Source: JAACEU01 sp043816165
GTDB lineage: Bacteria; Patescibacteriota; Gracilibacteria; UBA1369; LOWO2-01-FULL-3
Assembly: GCA_043816165.1 (NCBI GenBank)
Contig: JBDRIE010000005.1
Coordinates: 1-5,275 of the forward strand
Reading direction: 5' to 3'
Length of the DNA: 5,275 bases
Below the pieces are notes generated by a model. The model made no database searches. It saw nothing but the letters and a program-made list of their open reading frames with translations, and was not told the DNA's origin. The translations under genes and the position numbers were made by a program. Shown piece by piece: positions 1-4,406 of this stretch. The stretch's first letter is position 1. Each line of letters begins with the position of its first letter.

Positions 1-252
1 AAAAAACTTTTTGAATTTAATAGCAGCGGATCGACAGGCCGTCCTCCATCACCAAATCTGTTAATGCAATATGCCGAGCTCTTTTATCAGAAGACCGAAA
101 ATTATTTAAAGAAAACAAATCGCATCATGCTTGGTGACGCAATAACGACCAAGCTCATCAGAATGACCGCTGATAATTTAAATCCGAAAGAACAAATTTT
201 TCTTAATAAATCAACTTTGCTTTCCTGTGAACTAGACGATTTATTGAAATAG
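1..252 (+). CDS. Unrecognised protein, C-terminal part (5' end outside window)
   Basis: The frame is open from the first base to a TAG stop, giving 83 residues. The first Met, at base 64, is therefore probably internal and not the start. The visible part begins KKLFEFNSSGSTGRPPSP and continues as a polar, probably helical segment (YAELFYQKTENYLKK) ending CELDDLLK. No membrane segment or Cys/His metal site is visible. SSGSTGRP resembles the nucleotide-binding loop of adenylate-forming enzymes (the TSGSTGKP type of PaaK-like ligases). However, those enzymes continue for hundreds of residues after that loop and only about 70 remain here. The likeness is therefore either chance or a sign of a truncated gene. 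I do not recognise the family. The next gene on this strand starts 70 bases downstream. Confidence 0.55.
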   Translation, partial: KKLFEFNSSGSTGRPPSPNLLMQYAELFYQKTENYLKKTNRIMLGDAITTKLIRMTADNLNPKEQIFLNKSTLLSCELDDLLK

Positions 253-287
253 AATCTTTTCAACTAAAAACATGGAGAAAGATTAAC

Positions 288-314
288 GGGTGAAATAACC
301 ATATTGACTCACCC
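288..314. repeat. Short inverted repeat upstream of the methyltransferase gene
   Basis: GGGTGA (288-293) and TCACCC (309-314) are perfect 6-bp inverted arms around a 15-base loop, ending 8 bases before the ATG at 323. No run of T follows, so it does not look like an intrinsic terminator of the upstream gene. It could be a leader hairpin or an operator half-site pair, but an arm this short can arise by chance. The rest of the spacer (253-287) shows no clear promoter or ribosome binding site. Confidence 0.3.
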
Positions 315-322
315 CCAATATT

Positions 323-1003
323 ATGAAAAAACCTATCTCTAAAATCTGGCTTGTCGCTCAATTCATAATCGCGATCCCCGTTATGATGCTGGTTTTGTTC
401 TGGCCGGCGGGAACTTTGAATTGGGTGGAGGGGTGGATTTACCTAGTATTACAACTGGGATATGCCTCAATCATGGCGTTGTATTTTCTCAAACATAATC
501 CCGAGCTTATTCGGAAAAGAATGGAAATGAAGATTCCACCCAGATTGTGGGATAAAATCGTGATGATCCCTTTCATTATAGGGATGATCGCATTAATAAT
601 CGTTCCCGGATTCGATGTGGTTCGATATAAATGGAGCAGTATTCCTGTTTACTGGGAAGTGATTGGGTTTTTGGGGTTCATTATTACTTCATATTTACTA
701 TTTCTGGTAATGAAAGTGAATTCTTACCTATTAAAAACCGTTGAAATCCAGAAAGATCACAAAGTGGTCTCAACAGGGCCTTATGCATACGTAAGGCATC
801 CCATGTATAGCGTCGCAATAATAATGGTGTTTTCTATCGCTCTGGCGCTCGGCTCGCTGTATGCACTCATCCCCGCAGCGGCGTCTTCATTCGCCCTCAT
901 TATAAGAACTCAATTCGAGGATAAAACCCTGCAAAAGGAACTTGAAGGGTATACAGAGTATACAAAAAAGGTTACATACAAACTTATTCCGGGGATTTGG
1001 TAA
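323..1003 (+). CDS. Membrane methyltransferase, isoprenylcysteine carboxyl / phospholipid methyltransferase family
   Basis: This 226-residue integral membrane protein is of the ICMT/PEMT superfamily, which transfers methyl from S-adenosylmethionine to lipid-embedded substrates. Hydrophobic segments lie near residues 8-28, 36-56, 77-97, 109-131 and 163-195. The family signature is clear in the C-terminal half: an NSY segment (133-135), then GPYAYVRHPMY (152-162), whose RHPMY part helps form the SAM pocket. It is followed by R195 and a Glu-containing stretch ending LEGYTEY (207-213) and LIPGIW at the C-terminus. Position 199-200 is ED where many relatives have EE. The length is usual for bacterial members. 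The substrate cannot be read from sequence; bacteria lack prenylated CaaX proteins, so a lipid or small isoprenoid is more likely. ATG at 323 is chosen because MKKPISKIW leads directly into the first helix. No Shine-Dalgarno sequence precedes it. A terminator follows 20 bases after the stop. Confidence 0.88.
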   Translation: MKKPISKIWLVAQFIIAIPVMMLVLFWPAGTLNWVEGWIYLVLQLGYASIMALYFLKHNPELIRKRMEMKIPPRLWDKIVMIPFIIGMIALIIVPGFDVVRYKWSSIPVYWEVIGFLGFIITSYLLFLVMKVNSYLLKTVEIQKDHKVVSTGPYAYVRHPMYSVAIIMVFSIALALGSLYALIPAAASSFALIIRTQFEDKTLQKELEGYTEYTKKVTYKLIPGIW

Positions 1004-1023
1004 GGGATGGAATTTGGTAAAAT

Positions 1024-1050
1024 AAAAGCCCCACAATTTGCAGGGCTTTT
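1024..1050. terminator. Bidirectional rho-independent terminator
   Basis: AAAAGCCC (1024-1031) and GGGCTTTT (1043-1050) form a perfect 8-bp stem with an 11-base loop. The arms start in A4 and end in T4, so either strand yields a GC-containing hairpin followed by U residues. It sits between the stop of the plus-strand methyltransferase (1003) and the stop of the minus-strand pilin gene (1083), exactly where a shared terminator for convergent genes is expected. Confidence 0.85.
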
Positions 1051-1082
1051 AAGCGGTCAATAAGTTTATTCTCTAGGCCATG

Positions 1083-1460
1083 TTAGGCTGGTTCCACTCC
1101 TTCTCCGGCTGCTAGAATTGTGTTTACTACTACAAATGATAGTAGAATTATGATTATACCAATCAATGCGTACATAATGATCTTTTTTGCATTCCCAACG
1201 GCTTCGTCATTACCCGCAGAAGTTACATAAGTTACTCCTCCGTAGATGATCATGATTACCGCCAGAAGTCCTAAGAATCCAAGGAAGTAGTTGATAATTG
1301 TCAAAACCAGTCCTCGAAGTGATCCCCCAGGTACTATATCAGGTCGGTCTCCCGGGCTGATTGCTCCTGTCGCCGCCAGTGCATCAGGGATAAAGGTAAA
1401 CAGCATCAGTGCACCAGTCATGAGCGCGAATACGATTAGTGCTTGTTTTAGTGTTCTCAT
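1083..1460 (-). CDS. Type IV secretion-type pilin (TrbC/VirB2-like), secreted small membrane protein
   Basis: This 125-residue precursor has a signal peptide: a basic start (MRTLKQ), a hydrophobic core (about 7-24), and a signal peptidase I-type site after ALA29. That leaves a mature protein of about 96 residues. The mature part has a Gly/Pro-rich N-terminus, a first membrane helix (about 52-73), a short loop YGGVTYVTSAGNDEAVGNAKK (split by the helix boundary near residue 73), and a second helix (about 95-117). Two helices joined by a short polar loop is the VirB2/TrbC pilin architecture. The GGVTYVTSAGN(D/E) loop with following KK is typical of the pilin-like proteins common in CPR bacteria. 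No VirB4, VirB6 or other secretion gene is next to it in the window, so its assembly partners, if any, lie elsewhere. It has its own strong promoter (1487-1515) behind murB and ends at a terminator. No Shine-Dalgarno sequence precedes the ATG. Confidence 0.85.
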   Translation of the reverse strand: MRTLKQALIVFALMTGALMLFTFIPDALAATGAISPGDRPDIVPGGSLRGLVLTIINYFLGFLGLLAVIMIIYGGVTYVTSAGNDEAVGNAKKIIMYALIGIIIILLSFVVVNTILAAGEGVEPA

Positions 1461-1486
1461 AGGAATATTAGTTATTTTTCCGTTGG

Positions 1487-1515
1487 ATTATATCAAGTAT
1501 GCCTATACGTGGCAA
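1487..1515 (-). promoter_or_regulatory. Sigma-70-type promoter of the pilin gene
   Basis: Read on the minus strand, TTGCCA (1510-1515) and a perfect TATAAT (1487-1492) are separated by exactly 17 bases. Transcription would begin near base 1480, giving a leader of about 20 bases before the pilin ATG. The promoter fills the 59-base gap between the murB stop and the pilin start, so the pilin is probably expressed independently of murB and strongly. Confidence 0.8.
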
Positions 1516-1519
1516 GTAT

Positions 1520-2431
1520 TTACGTTTCTGTTTTACCATATTCTGTGAGGATTTGCACTTCTTCTTCTAAATTGATGTTGAACTTAGCGTGAACTTCTTG
1601 TTTTATGAGTTTTGCCAAGGCGAGAATATCCTTTGCTGTAGCGCCTCCGAGGTTTTGGAGGAAGTTGCCGTGTTTGGGCGAAATTTTGGCTTTTCCTATT
1701 TGGGTTCCTTTGAGGCCGGCTTCGTCGATGAGTTTTCCCGCGGGATTTTCCGGAGATGGGTTTTTGAAAAATGAGCCCGAGGAGAAGCCCGGGGGTTGGG
1801 TGTCGTAGCGTTTGGTTTTGGTTTGGGTTGTGAGTTTTTGTTGTTCTTCGGGGGTTTTGGTTGACGGTTCTAGCTTGAAAGTGGCTTTGAGTATGATTTT
1901 GTTTGAATGTTTCAGGGTGCTTTCCCTGTAATCATATTCGAGGTCTTTGTTTTGTAATGTTGTGATTTTTCCCGATTCCGGGTCGAGGACTTGGCATTCG
2001 GTGAGGATTTGGGCGGTTTCGAGACCGTTGCACCCTGCATTTCCTCTTACCGCTCCTCCGACTGTTCCGGGCAGTCCTATCCATTTTTCCAGGCCTTGGA
2101 GGTGTTGTTCTGTTGCGAATTTTATGAGTTCGGGAATGGTGGTTCCTGCGTCTGCTGTGATTTCCGTGTCTTTGGTTGTAATGGTTTTCGTATCGATTTT
2201 TATTACCAATCCTCTGAAACCTTTATCGTCAAATAAAATGTTGCTGCCACCGCCGAATATGAAATATTGGAGGTTTTGGGATTTTGCTTCTTCGATGAGG
2301 GGTTGGATTTTTTCTGTAGATTTTGCCGTATAAAAATAATCTGCGGGTCCGCCAATGCGGAAGGTGCAGTGATTGCTTAAGGGCTCATCTTTTTTACACA
2401 TTTGATTGATCATATACGGAGAGGATAGCAT
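1520..2431 (-). CDS. murB: UDP-N-acetylenolpyruvoylglucosamine reductase (MurB)
   Basis: MurB is the cytoplasmic FAD enzyme that reduces UDP-GlcNAc-enolpyruvate with NADPH to UDP-MurNAc, the second committed step of peptidoglycan precursor synthesis. Counting from the longest open start (TTG at 2449, 309 residues), the FAD-domain segment TFRIGGPADYF lies at 29-39 and the phosphate-binding GGGSN at 66-70. GLPGTVGGAVRGNAG is at 125-139. The catalytic residues match: Arg175 in YRES, the proton donor Ser226 in SGSFFKNP, and Glu297 in LEEEVQIL near the C-terminus. Spacing and length resemble the shorter Bacillus-type MurB class. Start choice is uncertain: TTG 2449 and ATGs at 2431, 2413 and 2401 are in frame, and none has a Shine-Dalgarno sequence. 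I give the outermost ATG; the ATG at 2401 leaves MCKKDEPLSNH, a length before the core common in relatives. The stop is TAA. The tRNA-Thr gene diverges upstream. Confidence 0.96.
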   Translation of the reverse strand: MLSSPYMINQMCKKDEPLSNHCTFRIGGPADYFYTAKSTEKIQPLIEEAKSQNLQYFIFGGGSNILFDDKGFRGLVIKIDTKTITTKDTEITADAGTTIPELIKFATEQHLQGLEKWIGLPGTVGGAVRGNAGCNGLETAQILTECQVLDPESGKITTLQNKDLEYDYRESTLKHSNKIILKATFKLEPSTKTPEEQQKLTTQTKTKRYDTQPPGFSSGSFFKNPSPENPAGKLIDEAGLKGTQIGKAKISPKHGNFLQNLGGATAKDILALAKLIKQEVHAKFNINLEEEVQILTEYGKTET

Positions 2432-2450
2432 TTTTGTAGGGCAATTCAAA

Positions 2451-2479
2451 TTGACTTTGGGGCGATTTTTAAATAGAAT
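2451..2479 (+). promoter_or_regulatory. Promoter of tRNA-Thr and probably the following genes
   Basis: TTGACT (2451-2456) and TAGAAT (2474-2479) are separated by 17 bases, each with one mismatch to the sigma-70 consensus. The expected start near 2486 leaves about 15 bases of leader before the tRNA. It lies in the divergent spacer between murB and the tRNA. On the opposite strand a weaker TATTTA box (2470-2475) might serve murB, but no good -35 accompanies it. Confidence 0.75.
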
Positions 2480-2500
2480 TTCGCTGCTATTTTATATAGT

Positions 2501-2576
2501 GCCACCTTAGCTCAGCTGGTAGAGCATCTGTCTTGTAAACAGAGGGTCATCGGTTCGAATCCGATAGGTGGCTCCA
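2501..2576 (+). tRNA. tRNA-Thr (anticodon UGU), CCA encoded
   Basis: The sequence folds as a complete 76-base cloverleaf. The acceptor stem pairs GCCACCT with AGGTGGC; the D stem is GCTC/GAGC around AGCTGGTA. The anticodon stem TCTGT/ACAGA encloses loop CTTGTAA with anticodon TGT at 2534-2536, which reads ACA and decodes Thr. The variable loop is GGGTC, and the T arm ATCGG/CCGAT encloses TTCGAAT. The discriminator T is followed by genomically encoded CCA (2574-2576). A good promoter precedes it. No terminator separates it from the protein gene that starts 20 bases downstream. Confidence 0.97.
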
Positions 2577-2596
2577 GAAAATTTTATTGTTTTGTT

Positions 2597-2800
2597 ATGA
2601 AATGTCCTTATTGTGATCATGATCTAGAAAAAGGTATGACTTCCTGCGGGTATTGTGGGGAGAATGCTGGCAAAATGACGCCTAAAGAGAGAGAGCAGTT
2701 TGTAAAAGTGCGAAAAGGGCTTTCTAAGGTTTTTCTTGTCGTCTTTGTTCTGATCGCACTTGGAATAGGGATTTTGATTTTTTTGGGTACGAGAGCATAA
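2597..2800 (+). CDS. Small zinc-ribbon membrane protein of unknown function
   Basis: This 67-residue protein has two CxxC knuckles, C3/C6 (CPYC) and C17/C20 (CGYC), forming a likely four-Cys zinc ribbon at the extreme N-terminus. A polar linker rich in Lys, Arg and Glu (about 26-42) leads to one hydrophobic helix (about 43-64) and a short GTRA tail. The positive linker before the helix suggests the ribbon stays in the cytoplasm. This ribbon-plus-anchor layout is widespread in small uncharacterised bacterial proteins and gives no specific function. The gene lies 20 bases after tRNA-Thr and 14 bases before yajQ on the same strand, so the three are probably co-transcribed. No Shine-Dalgarno sequence precedes the ATG. 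Confidence 0.75.
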   Translation: MKCPYCDHDLEKGMTSCGYCGENAGKMTPKEREQFVKVRKGLSKVFLVVFVLIALGIGILIFLGTRA

Positions 2801-2814
2801 TCTAATCTTTCTCT

Positions 2815-3309
2815 ATGGCAAAGGAGCATTCAATGGATGTATCGGTGCAGTTTGATTTCCAGGAGTTGAAAAACGCCGTGGAAATGACGAAAAAAGAGGC
2901 ATTCAACAGGTATGATCTGAAAGATGCGGGAGTGGAGGTTGAACTTTCCGAGGATTCCATAAAGGTCACAACACAAGGTGAAATGCATATCGAGTCAATC
3001 TATGGCATTTTGACAAAGAAAATGATCAGTAGGAGCCTGTCTCCAAAGATTCTGGACCGGCAGACTGTACAGGAAATTGGTGGAATGAGGGTGAGGCAGG
3101 AAATGAAATTGATAAAAGCTTTGGATCAGGAAACGGCAAAGGTTCTTTCAAAGAAAATTCGAGAGTCTTTTCCAAAGGCTAAGCCGTTGATTCAGGGAGA
3201 AACTCTCAGGGTTGTTTCAGGGTCTATCGATGATTTGCAGGCTATTATGCAAGAGCTAAAAGCGGATGAAAAAATATTGGTGCCGCTGGAATTTGGGAAT
3301 TTCAAATAG
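2815..3309 (+). CDS. yajQ: YajQ family (DUF520) nucleotide-binding protein
   Basis: This 164-residue soluble protein matches YajQ over its full length. The N-terminal SMDVSVQFDFQELKNAV (6-22) aligns with the Escherichia coli YajQ start SFDIVSEVDMQEVRNAV. Further conserved parts are the FNRYDLKD segment (29-36), EIGGMRVRQEMKLIKALDQE (about 86-105), the KKIRESFPKAKPLIQGETLRV segment (split here as KKIRES...IQGETLRV), DDLQAIM, and the closing PLEFGNFK, which matches the family's terminal FxNF. The family has two ferredoxin-like domains; some members, such as the Xanthomonas homologue, bind cyclic di-GMP, and others have been linked to nucleic-acid binding. The role here is open. The ATG at 2815 gives MAKEHSMD, which matches the usual N-terminal length. 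An in-frame ATG at 2833 is preceded by AAGGAG, so a start there is also possible. Confidence 0.93.
   Translation: MAKEHSMDVSVQFDFQELKNAVEMTKKEAFNRYDLKDAGVEVELSEDSIKVTTQGEMHIESIYGILTKKMISRSLSPKILDRQTVQEIGGMRVRQEMKLIKALDQETAKVLSKKIRESFPKAKPLIQGETLRVVSGSIDDLQAIMQELKADEKILVPLEFGNFK
2821..2826 (+). promoter_or_regulatory. Shine-Dalgarno-like AAGGAG inside the yajQ 5' end
   Basis: AAGGAG is followed after 6 bases by the in-frame ATG at 2833 (Met7 of the longer YajQ). It is the only well-placed Shine-Dalgarno match I found at any start in the window. It coincides with codons for Lys-Glu in a common N-terminus (MAKE), so it may be coincidental, but it could make 2833 the real start. Confidence 0.3.
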
Positions 3310-3312
3310 GCT

Positions 3313-3339
3313 TTGACATTTTTACAGGTTTTGTATAGA
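3313..3339 (+). promoter_or_regulatory. Probable promoter of the gene at 3368
   Basis: A perfect TTGACA (3313-3318) lies just behind the yajQ stop. A -10 match is less clear: TATAGA (3334-3339) at 15-base spacing or TAGATT (3336-3341) at 17. Either puts the start about 20-25 bases before the ATG at 3368. No hairpin terminator is visible between yajQ and this site. Confidence 0.5.
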
Positions 3340-3367
3340 TTCTTCACCAATAATTTAATTTTGAACT

Positions 3368-3796
3368 ATGTCTAATTTTTTATCTCCCTCTGAAGAAAGA
3401 ATAAATGATCCTCGTTATGCTGAAAATTTATTTTTAGATACTACCCGAGAAGCTATTGAGGAACGTGGCTTTGAACTTGTTCCCGCTAACGATACAGATG
3501 GTTCTGAAATTTTGTACGTCCCTCTTCTGGGCGATGTGGCTCCTGTAATTGTGAGAGTAGATCCGGATGGCAGGATTTATGCTAATAGCGAAATGGGGCT
3601 TAAGGTTTTGAAGCGTAAGCTGGGGTTGTTGCCATGGCTGTATTATTTGTCGTCCAGATATGCAAGATTCTTTTTCAGTTTCTTGTTTCTTTCCTCAAAA
3701 ATTTCAATGATTGTCCCAAGTACTATCACTCCTGTTGCTCCGATTGTTACATATAACCCAATTCCCATTTCTCCTTCGGTTATTTTTGGGCTTTGA
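3368..3796 (+). CDS. Unrecognised protein; 3' third overlaps the convergent membrane-protein gene
   Basis: The reading frame encodes 142 residues. Residues 1-91 have a normal soluble composition: a charged helical start (SPSEERINDPRYAEN), AIEERGFELVPA (29-40), then a probable beta region EILYVPLLGDVAPVIVRVDPDGRIYAN (split at GD) and LKVLKRKLGLLPW (78-90). Residues 92-142 are read entirely from the antisense of the neighbouring minus-strand gene. They look artificial there: FFFSFLFLSS is simply the complement of that gene's Lys/Glu-rich tail. The functional protein may thus be about 90-100 residues whose stop has been lost; changing base 3646 from T to A would end it at residue 93. The only TGA stop among the window's genes is the one used here. 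I do not recognise the family. It has its own probable promoter and no Shine-Dalgarno sequence. Confidence 0.55.
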   Translation: MSNFLSPSEERINDPRYAENLFLDTTREAIEERGFELVPANDTDGSEILYVPLLGDVAPVIVRVDPDGRIYANSEMGLKVLKRKLGLLPWLYYLSSRYARFFFSFLFLSSKISMIVPSTITPVAPIVTYNPIPISPSVIFGL

Positions 3797-4065
3797 ATTG
3801 CGTCATACATTACTGCAAAATCGATTATGCCAATGGCTAATCCGATTACTCCCAATAATAATGGAAACCAGATTGTGATTCTTTTGATAAAAAGAAGTAG
3901 GAATGCGAGGATTCCGATTGAGATTTGGATTAATCCGTCTCCTCCCGTACCTGATACTGATACATAAGCGCTTTTACCCCAAGGGAGAAATGCGCTTATA
4001 GCAAGTAGGGTCGCTCCAAGAAGAGCTATGATTCTGCCGGCAGTGAATATTTTTTGTTTGCTCAT
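3643..4065 (-). CDS. Four-helix membrane protein of unknown function
   Basis: This 140-residue protein has four predicted membrane helices at about 10-28, 45-60, 66-88 and 101-120. They are separated by a short extracytoplasmic loop after FLPWG (26-30), carrying GTGGDG (39-44), a tight basic turn (KR 61-62), and a second loop with SPKITEGE (92-99). A strongly charged tail FEERNKKLKKN ends it and probably lies in the cytoplasm together with the N-terminus (MSKQK). The 'helix-LPW-loop-GxxGDG-helix' pattern occurs in small uncharacterised membrane proteins; no enzyme motif is visible. Its 3' end overlaps the convergent gene at 3368 by 154 bases. Of the two frames in the overlap this one is the more convincing, because helix 4 and the charged tail form one coherent protein end. 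A promoter and three 12-bp repeats lie upstream. No Shine-Dalgarno sequence is visible. Confidence 0.78.
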   Translation of the reverse strand: MSKQKIFTAGRIIALLGATLLAISAFLPWGKSAYVSVSGTGGDGLIQISIGILAFLLLFIKRITIWFPLLLGVIGLAIGIIDFAVMYDAIQSPKITEGEMGIGLYVTIGATGVIVLGTIIEIFEERNKKLKKNLAYLDDK

Positions 4066-4101
4066 AGGTGTTTATTTAATGAGTTTTTTTGGTCTTTGTT
4101 T

Positions 4102-4130
4102 AGTGTACTTTTTGTTATTTTTTAATTCAA
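4102..4130 (-). promoter_or_regulatory. Possible promoter of the four-helix membrane protein gene
   Basis: On the minus strand TTGAAT (4125-4130) and TACACT (4102-4107) are 17 bases apart, with two mismatches each to the sigma-70 consensus. Transcription would start near 4095, about 30 bases before the ATG at 4065. The -35 hexamer falls inside the last of three 12-bp direct repeats, so a protein bound to the repeats would touch this promoter. Confidence 0.45.
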
Positions 4131-4160
4131 GATAAAATTCGAGATAAAATTCGAGATCAA
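4125..4160. repeat. Three tandem 12-bp direct repeats
   Basis: Three contiguous units are ATTCAAGATAAA (4125-4136), ATTCGAGATAAA (4137-4148) and ATTCGAGATCAA (4149-4160). Each neighbouring pair differs at one position. They lie in the divergent spacer between the membrane protein gene and tRNA-Tyr, ending 8 bases before the tRNA's -35 box and containing the -35 box of the other promoter. They may be a tandem operator for a regulator or a replication-slippage expansion; three units in an AT-rich spacer do not decide between these. Confidence 0.8.
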
Positions 4161-4167
4161 ATTACCT

Positions 4168-4195
4168 TTGCTTGATCGGGGATGTTCGGTATAAT
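4168..4195 (+). promoter_or_regulatory. Promoter of tRNA-Tyr
   Basis: A perfect TATAAT (4190-4195) lies 15 bases before the tRNA, with TTGCTT (4168-4173) upstream at 16-base spacing. The start would be near 4202, leaving a leader of under ten bases. Confidence 0.7.
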
Positions 4196-4210
4196 CCCTC
4201 TGCAAATCGT

Positions 4211-4295
4211 GGGTAGGTACCAAAGCGGTCAAATGGAGCAGGCTGTAAACCTGTTGGCTCTGCCTTCGGGGGTTCGAATCCCTCCCTGCCCACCA
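4211..4295 (+). tRNA. tRNA-Tyr (anticodon GUA), class II with long variable arm, CCA encoded
   Basis: The 85-base sequence folds with acceptor stem GGGTAGG/CCTGCCC (one T-G wobble) and a short D stem CCA/TGG around AAGCGGTCAAA. The anticodon stem GCAGG/CCTGT encloses loop CTGTAAA with anticodon GTA at 4245-4247. A variable arm with GGC/GCC stem and TCT loop, and T stem GGGGG/CCCTC around TTCGAAT, complete it. Discriminator A is followed by encoded CCA (4293-4295). The long variable arm and the GUA anticodon identify bacterial tRNA-Tyr. A degenerate second copy of its 3' end follows 37 bases later. Confidence 0.97.
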
Positions 4296-4331
4296 TGAAG
4301 CTTTGTTTGGCGTATGAAAAACCTGATGACT

Positions 4332-4370
4332 CTCTGCCTTCGGGGGCTAAAAATCCCTCCCTGCCCACCA
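4332..4370 (+). pseudogene. Degenerate duplicate of the tRNA-Tyr 3' end
   Basis: Bases 4332-4370 repeat tRNA-Tyr 4258-4295. The first 15 bases (variable arm and 5' T stem) and the last 16 (3' T stem, 3' acceptor strand, ACCA) are identical. The T loop is changed from TTCGAAT to CTAAAAAT, one base longer. Weaker similarity extends left to AACCTG at 4320, matching the 3' anticodon stem at 4248. No 5' acceptor strand or anticodon arm is recognisable between 4296 and 4319, so it cannot form a tRNA. It may be the remnant of a tandem tRNA duplication or the second repeat left by an element that integrated at the tRNA 3' end. Confidence 0.85.
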
Positions 4371-4372
4371 CA

Positions 4373-4400
4373 GCGACAGGAAGCGAAGCGATCATGTCGC
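4373..4400. repeat. Inverted repeat behind the RNase J gene
   Basis: GCGACA (4373-4378) and TGTCGC (4395-4400) are perfect 6-bp arms around a 16-base loop containing the small direct repeat GAAGCGAAGCGA. It lies 6 bases past the RNase J stop on the minus strand and 2 bases past the tRNA-like repeat on the plus strand. On the plus strand TTTT follows at 4405-4408, so it could act as a weak terminator of the tRNA-Tyr transcript. There is no T run on the minus side. Confidence 0.4.
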
Positions 4401-4406
4401 GGAGTT

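Noticed and set aside
1291..1548. Plus-strand 85-residue open frame across the pilin gene start
   Set aside because: It is antisense to the pilin signal peptide and promoter; Ser/Pro-rich composition reflects the complement of the pilin codons.
1589..2333. Several plus-strand open frames across murB
   Set aside because: They are antisense shadows of a clearly recognisable MurB with all catalytic residues; their products have no coherent domain features.
2617..2829. Minus-strand 70-residue open frame opposite the zinc-ribbon gene
   Set aside because: The plus strand encodes a zinc ribbon with two CxxC pairs and a membrane helix; the minus frame shows no feature and overlaps the yajQ start.
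4125..4160. CRISPR-like array
   Set aside because: The units are contiguous 12-mers without spacers, far too short for CRISPR repeats, and no cas gene is present.
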